Shown here: piece by piece, positions 59,773 through 64,000 of the stretch
Layout of the letters: each line of letters starts with the position of its first letter
Position numbering within the stretch: position 1 is the stretch's first letter
Origin: Stappia sp. MMSF_3263
Lineage (GTDB): Bacteria; Pseudomonadota; Alphaproteobacteria; Rhizobiales; Stappiaceae
Direction of reading: 5' to 3'
DNA: 64,000 nt
NCBI RefSeq assembly: GCF_030733745.1
Contig: NZ_JASHIK010000017.1
Coordinates: 51,223 to 115,222, forward strand
Program-made: the position numbers and the translations under genes
Notes under the pieces: model-generated
Databases searched by the model: none
Seen by the model: only the letters and a program-made list of their open reading frames with translations
Told to the model about the DNA's origin: nothing

Positions 59773-62643
59773 CTAGGGACGGGACGGTGCGACGGGGTCG
59801 CCATCGTCGTCGCCGGCCTGCGCATCGTCGAGCGCAACCAGATCGGCGAGGCGATCCGCGCCGGCAATAACGGTCATCCGCTCGATGTCCGGGTCGCCAA
59901 GACGACCTTCGGCGAGGCGGGCGGCGTAGCGACCGTTCTCCAGCCTCCTGGAGAGCACGTCCTCATAGGCCGACAGGACATCCATGTAGCGGTGCATCGC
60001 CTTGAACGGCTCGAGCGAGGACATCGTGTCGACCTCGCGGGTGAGGACGACATCGTTCGAATCCACCAGGATGCGGCGCGTGTGCAGGTTCCGCAGCAGA
60101 TAGTCGAAATACCGGTTGCGCAGCCGGTCGCGGTCGGGTTCGGGCAGCGTCTCCCATGCGATCTCCTCCGCCGACAGGCCGTCGCCGATCGCGGAGCAAT
60201 CGGCGAACTGCGCCATGCAGGTGCGGATGACCCCGGGCGTGAAGATGCTTGCCGCCTGGTCCTCGCGCAATGGGCCCGAACTCCATTTCAGGGCACGCAG
60301 TTCAGGGTCTTCCAGCACCGGCAACAGGCGCACGCTGACCTCGAACACCTGCCCGTCGACCAGCACCGCGGCCGGGCTCCTTGGCTCGATCCAGCAGCGA
60401 ACGCCCTGGAACTGAACCGGTCTGCCGGGCGTGAAGGGAACAAGCTCCACCTGTTCGAAGACACCGGCGGCCTGTTCGACCTCGACCGCGAAGGCCGGCT
60501 CAGGCGATACGACATGGACCAGGCGGAAGTTGCGCTCCTCCTGGCGCGAAGGCGAGGCAACCGCATAGCAGGTCCAGTGCGCCGCATCGCGCGGCTGCGC
60601 CGGGCGGATGCGGGTGCTGATCTGCTGATAGGGCCGGCGCGCCAGATTGATCATGTCGATCAGCTGGTCCCATTGCTCGCTGAACTTCAGCCGATAGATG
60701 CTGTAATTGCCGCTGAAGCCGATGGGGCCCGACAGGTCTGCCAGATCGGAAAGCGGGCGCGTGTCCCTCGCGAAGTCCTCGATGGCCGGCGCGAATGCCC
60801 CGTCGATCATGTAGCTGCCCGGCGCCCCGGTGGCGACGAACTCCCAGCGGACGGGCACCTGGATCTCGCGGAACCGCATCATGCGCGAATCCGGGTCCTC
60901 GGCCGACCAGATCGCCCGGCAGTAGTGCAGGATATTGTCGTAGACATGCGCACGCAGGCGGCGCACCGAACGCAGGAAGGTCTCGCGCTGCGCGCGCCGG
61001 GCCCGTTCACGCTCGACCTCGCGTTCATAGGCCTGCTGCATGTTCTGGAAGAGATCGGGGATCGTGCCGCGCATGTTGGCGTAGGTATCGGGAATGCCGG
61101 CACGATCGCCCGGCGCCTGCCCGCTGAGCGATCCCATCAGCCGGTCGATGCGCGGGTCTATCGGTTCGCCGGCATCGTCGGCCACCTCCCAGCTTCTTAT
61201 GGTCTCAAGGTCGGAGCGGAAGGATTCGTCCTTCAGCGCGGCCGCCAGGATCCAGTCGTGGCGGCGGATCCAGTCCGCCGTGATGTCCTTGGGAGCGGGC
61301 AGCGCCTCGGCGACGTAAACGACGGCGTTGACCTCGTTCAGGAAGCTCTGGATCTCGTATTGCCGCTGCAGACGGGAGTAGATGTAGGTGACGGCAATCT
61401 CGTCGTTGGGATTGGTGATTTCCGAGTGCTGCGTGCGCTCCGAGCTGTCCTCCCAGTCCGTCGAAACGACGATCTTCGTTTCGGCGCGGATCCTGCTCGC
61501 CGACTTGCTGACGGCCTCGTTGAGAAAGGTCTTGGTGTCGCGGGAGGTGTTGGAGACCTCGCCGCCCGCCTCGCCGTTCAGTCCTCCCGTCGCCGCCTCG
61601 CCGAGCGGGCCGGCGATGTTGGCCTTGAGGTTCCAGTCGAACTGTCCGAACGCCTCGGCCACCACCTCATGGGAGTCCTTGGACGAGGCCGAGGCTTCCG
61701 TCGATGTCTCGATGCCGCGTGTCGCTTCCGAGAGCCGGCTGGACTTCCGCGTCTGCACCACCTTGAGGCCGATCTTCTCCGACTGGCGGGGACCGAGCGG
61801 CAAGGTGCGCACGACATCGCCCGCCTGGGTCCCGAGCGGCACCCAGGTCTGGCGGTAGATCGTCTGAAAGCCGAAATTGACGCTTCCGGGGCGAAACGGC
61901 GTGAACGGATAGGCCGTCGGCAGCCTTTCGCCGAAGAGCGGCGCCTCGTTCATCTCCCGTTCCGCGCCAAGCCGCTCGAACGGACCGATCTGCTCGACGA
62001 CCGCGGCGATCCCTTGCGCCCAGAACGCAACGGACTGGACATGCTCGAAATCCGCGACCCGAAGGGTACGGTCGGTGCCGGACAATGCACGCAGCCGGCT
62101 CGTGAACCAGTCCCGCACGACGCGGCGGGCCCGATCGACAAAGGGGAACCGTGCCTTTGCCGTCAGGTAGAGCTCGAACAGTGCCAGTCCCATCGAGGCG
62201 CGAAACGCCTCGGCGCATTGCGCGACCGCCTGCCGCAAACTGGCCTGCACCTCGGTTTCGGCGCGCAGGTCGGTGAGGAAGATGACACCGTACTCTCCAT
62301 CGATCTCGAAGCGGATCGAGGTCGAGAGGTGCTCCGACTGCAGCACCAGCAGAAAGTCCTGCGGAAACAGGCGCACGAACCAGTCGAAATCGACCCAGCG
62401 ATCCATGTCGACCGGCGCGTCCCGCGAAACGCCGGGATCAGGCGTGCTGAAATGGATCAGTTGCGGCTCCAGAAGCGACCGATAGGCGGCAAAGTCGTAA
62501 AAGGCGGTCTCCCGGATGGGCGTCTTCGCCCGCATCGTGCCGCTGCCTCCCGGCGACAGGTTCAAGATGCCCTTCAGCAGGTCCCCGGGGATCGCGTCCC
62601 CGTCGGGACGCGCGATGTCCTCCAACGTCAACTTCTCGGGCAT
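59773..62643 (-). CDS. Large uncharacterised protein partnering the toxin-like gene
   Basis: 956 residues, no signal peptide and no membrane helix. No known domain is securely recognised. The middle has a distinctive FGFQTIYRQTWVPLGTQAGD...LPLGPRQSEKIGLKVVQTRKSS segment (~residues 257-305), then a Ser/Thr/Glu-rich stretch of low complexity (~305-400) and a beta-rich core. A similar 'YxQxWxPLGxxxGxxxxxxPLxPxE' phrase occurs in large uncharacterised proteins of diverse bacteria. The central Ser/Thr stretch and absence of export signals suggest a cytoplasmic adaptor or a secreted cargo delivered by a machine encoded elsewhere. It sits between the Toprim and toxin-like genes. Confidence 0.55.
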   Translation of the reverse strand: MPEKLTLEDIARPDGDAIPGDLLKGILNLSPGGSGTMRAKTPIRETAFYDFAAYRSLLEPQLIHFSTPDPGVSRDAPVDMDRWVDFDWFVRLFPQDFLLVLQSEHLSTSIRFEIDGEYGVIFLTDLRAETEVQASLRQAVAQCAEAFRASMGLALFELYLTAKARFPFVDRARRVVRDWFTSRLRALSGTDRTLRVADFEHVQSVAFWAQGIAAVVEQIGPFERLGAEREMNEAPLFGERLPTAYPFTPFRPGSVNFGFQTIYRQTWVPLGTQAGDVVRTLPLGPRQSEKIGLKVVQTRKSSRLSEATRGIETSTEASASSKDSHEVVAEAFGQFDWNLKANIAGPLGEAATGGLNGEAGGEVSNTSRDTKTFLNEAVSKSASRIRAETKIVVSTDWEDSSERTQHSEITNPNDEIAVTYIYSRLQRQYEIQSFLNEVNAVVYVAEALPAPKDITADWIRRHDWILAAALKDESFRSDLETIRSWEVADDAGEPIDPRIDRLMGSLSGQAPGDRAGIPDTYANMRGTIPDLFQNMQQAYEREVERERARRAQRETFLRSVRRLRAHVYDNILHYCRAIWSAEDPDSRMMRFREIQVPVRWEFVATGAPGSYMIDGAFAPAIEDFARDTRPLSDLADLSGPIGFSGNYSIYRLKFSEQWDQLIDMINLARRPYQQISTRIRPAQPRDAAHWTCYAVASPSRQEERNFRLVHVVSPEPAFAVEVEQAAGVFEQVELVPFTPGRPVQFQGVRCWIEPRSPAAVLVDGQVFEVSVRLLPVLEDPELRALKWSSGPLREDQAASIFTPGVIRTCMAQFADCSAIGDGLSAEEIAWETLPEPDRDRLRNRYFDYLLRNLHTRRILVDSNDVVLTREVDTMSSLEPFKAMHRYMDVLSAYEDVLSRRLENGRYAARLAEGRLGDPDIERMTVIAGADRLADLVALDDAQAGDDDGDPVAPSRP

Positions 62644-62702
62644 TGGTTCCGTCCTATGCGATCTGGTTGGCGTCGTGGCTGGGGCATCCGGTTTCTCGGC
62701 GA

Positions 62703-63797
62703 CTAGCCCGGTCGCCGGATCGCCGAAGGTTTGCGTGAAAAGGGTTCAACGGAACCGTGCGGCGGCCTTGCCCCCAACGGCAAGTGCAGGCTCGTCTGCG
62801 AAACCGGGGTCTGGATCGCAAGCTGGCCGCGGTTGCGCGTCCTCGCCCCGGGTTTCCAGGCCTGGGCCTGAGACAGCAGCTCGCGAACCCCGGCCTCTCC
62901 CTCGTGGAAGTCCGCCGCATCGCCCTTGCGCGGGCCGCCGCGCCACTTGACCACGCGTATGTCCCTGGCGCCCAGCGCGGACAGGCGCTGCGCCACGCGC
63001 TCCATGTGCCTGACGCCGATGCTGTCATTGTCCGGCCAAAGATAGACCGTCTTGAACGCGGCCAACGGCTCCAGTGCCGGGCGCGTGGGCGTGTGCAGGG
63101 CGCCGGTCAGCGTCCCCGCCGCCGCGAACCCCTGGCCGATCAGCGCCTCGGCCGCGACGACGCCCTCGGTCACGATGATTTCGGAGACCTTCTTCGGATC
63201 GACCGAATCCAGTGCGAACAGCGGCAGGACGGGCGCAACGGCATCCATCGTGACCGGATTGCCAAGCGCGCCCCTGGCATCCGTTTCGAAAAGCGCGAAC
63301 TCCTTGAAGCGGCGCTTCTGCCGCGACAGCAGGACACGCCGAACCTGCACAACGCTCCGTCCGTCGAGCAGGGCTATGGGGTGGCGCTCCTCGCTCAGGA
63401 TCTGCGATCCGTCCGGGCGAAGCTTTTTCGGATCCGCGGCGTCGCGATCCGTCTGCATGGCGGGTTTCCCGACCTCCGAGCGATGCCACCAGGGGTCGGC
63501 AAAGAACGCATCGCGCCGCACCACGGCGGCCGGCACCCTGGCCGGAACCGGCGCAAAGCCCAGCTGAATGGCCCGCTGGTGCCGCTTCTCGAAGGGCGTG
63601 GTTGCTGACCGGATGTCTGCCTCGCGCACCATCGCCGCGATGACGGACCTGCGGACGGCTTCGCTGGGAAGCGCATCCAGCCAGGCGCGTGATGCAAGCA
63701 TCCGTTCACTCCCGAACGGCTCGGTTGTCTGTTCGGAAACCTGCCCCCGGGACGCTGTCACCCCGAAAAACCGACGAATATCTTCAAGCAATCCCAT
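62703..63797 (-). CDS. Orphan Toprim-domain protein
   Basis: 364 residues, no cysteine seen and therefore no zinc ribbon. A Toprim domain lies at ~205-300: the first acidic residue is in IIVTEGVVAAEAL (Glu211) and the metal-binding DxD in LWPDNDSIG (Asp256, Asp258), followed by RVVKWRGGPRKGDAADF. That last phrase resembles plasmid and phage primase-type Toprim domains. The N-terminal ~200 residues and C-terminal ~60 residues (Pro/Arg-rich) are not recognised. It is the first gene of the three-gene operon, 59 bp ahead of the 956-residue gene. Confidence 0.75.
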   Translation of the reverse strand: MGLLEDIRRFFGVTASRGQVSEQTTEPFGSERMLASRAWLDALPSEAVRRSVIAAMVREADIRSATTPFEKRHQRAIQLGFAPVPARVPAAVVRRDAFFADPWWHRSEVGKPAMQTDRDAADPKKLRPDGSQILSEERHPIALLDGRSVVQVRRVLLSRQKRRFKEFALFETDARGALGNPVTMDAVAPVLPLFALDSVDPKKVSEIIVTEGVVAAEALIGQGFAAAGTLTGALHTPTRPALEPLAAFKTVYLWPDNDSIGVRHMERVAQRLSALGARDIRVVKWRGGPRKGDAADFHEGEAGVRELLSQAQAWKPGARTRNRGQLAIQTPVSQTSLHLPLGARPPHGSVEPFSRKPSAIRRPG

Positions 63798-64000
63798 GAC
63801 CGGCCCCGAACTCGCTGGAGAGAAGCCGCCGGATCAGCGCCGGCCCGCCGAGATCAATTTTCTTCCGAAGCCTTTTCAGTCTTGCGAGAAAAGCAAACTG
63901 CACGCGGCATTTCAGGCAATGAAGGTCGAACACCATTCAGGTGCTGTCAAAAGAAATCTGGGCGGCGAAGGCCGGGTCGCGCGGCACCGGCGGCGCACAG
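63798..64000. other. Upstream region of the Toprim operon, no gene seen
   Basis: About 200 bp up to the window edge. 63855-63960 is clearly AT-richer than the neighbourhood and holds a minus-strand TTGACA at 63945-63950, a plausible -35, but no convincing -10. A gene may begin beyond the right edge. Confidence 0.4.

Noticed and set aside
56845..62706. Very long open frame (about 1950 codons) on the plus strand opposite the toxin-like operon
   Set aside because: It is the reverse complement of two well-formed genes plus the gaps. Its composition is Arg/Gly/Asp-rich without hydrophobic cores or motifs, as expected for an antisense frame in GC-rich DNA.
56986..63797. Contractile injection system locus
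   Set aside because: No sheath, tube, baseplate or AAA ATPase genes are present in the window; a link to such a machine would need to be outside it.
62703..63797. DnaG-type replicative primase
   Set aside because: No zinc-binding N-terminus, no helicase-interaction domain, and length is much too short.
1..64000. tRNA, rRNA or riboswitch genes
   Set aside because: I found no cloverleaf or conserved RNA core in the gaps by eye; a covariance-model search would be decisive.

Overview
This is 64 kb of high-GC DNA from an alphaproteobacterium, most likely a metabolically versatile Hyphomicrobiales/Rhodobacterales-type heterotroph. That reading rests on gene content: many MocR, LysR, TetR and ABC-transporter catabolic operons, a paa cluster with a stand-alone PaaN, mmsA with a divergent LysR gene, and a BktB-type thiolase. 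About 51 protein genes are supported. I see no rRNA, tRNA, CRISPR array or insertion sequence. The first gene runs in from outside the left edge.

Layout. 1-5476: 3' part of an RND efflux pump, a strong bidirectional terminator, a LOG-family nucleotide hydrolase, and a membrane-anchored Ig/LysM protein. 5477-5904 is a gene-free stretch of degenerate ~52-bp repeats. 5905-15985: phenylacetate catabolism, with paaG-paaI-paaK-tetR on the minus strand diverging from paaN and a five-gene branched-chain-amino-acid-type ABC importer; a TetR-like palindrome sits at the divergent promoter. 16008-16914: a CueR-like MerR regulator and small cytochrome c operon. 16969-28437: a spermidine/putrescine-type ABC importer with GMC and FAD oxidoreductases, a divergent MocR regulator, and an enolase-superfamily enzyme plus aldehyde dehydrogenase. 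28447-38367: a second such importer (Tat-exported binding protein) in one operon with a class III aminotransferase and a BKACE enzyme, followed after 89 bp by an HDAC-family deacetylase; a LysR regulator and a saccharopine-dehydrogenase-like gene diverge from it. This set fits degradation of an acetylated beta-amino acid or acetylpolyamine; the acetyl-beta-lysine route is the most specific hypothesis.

38527-52160 is mixed: a K+/H+ antiporter, a small lipoprotein, a ChaN-like protein, bktB, an HxlR/reductase pair, a VOC/AraC/AhpD-like group, mmsA with its LysR regulator, and two divergent Gfo/Idh/MocA dehydrogenases, one an inositol dehydrogenase. 52248-56875: an isoleucyl-tRNA synthetase of the eukaryote-like (type 2) class and a nucleotide-sugar dehydrogenase.

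56986-63797 is the least explained part: a three-gene minus-strand operon encoding an orphan Toprim protein, a ~956-residue uncharacterised protein, and a ~923-residue protein built like a polymorphic toxin (hydrophobic middle, Pro-rich hinge, distinct C-terminal domain). It is the best candidate here for an undescribed system.

A recurring signal is a strong stem-loop directly after the binding-protein gene in all three ABC operons. Several predicted operators (TetR, MerR, MocR, HxlR, possible IolR) also lie next to the matching regulator family.
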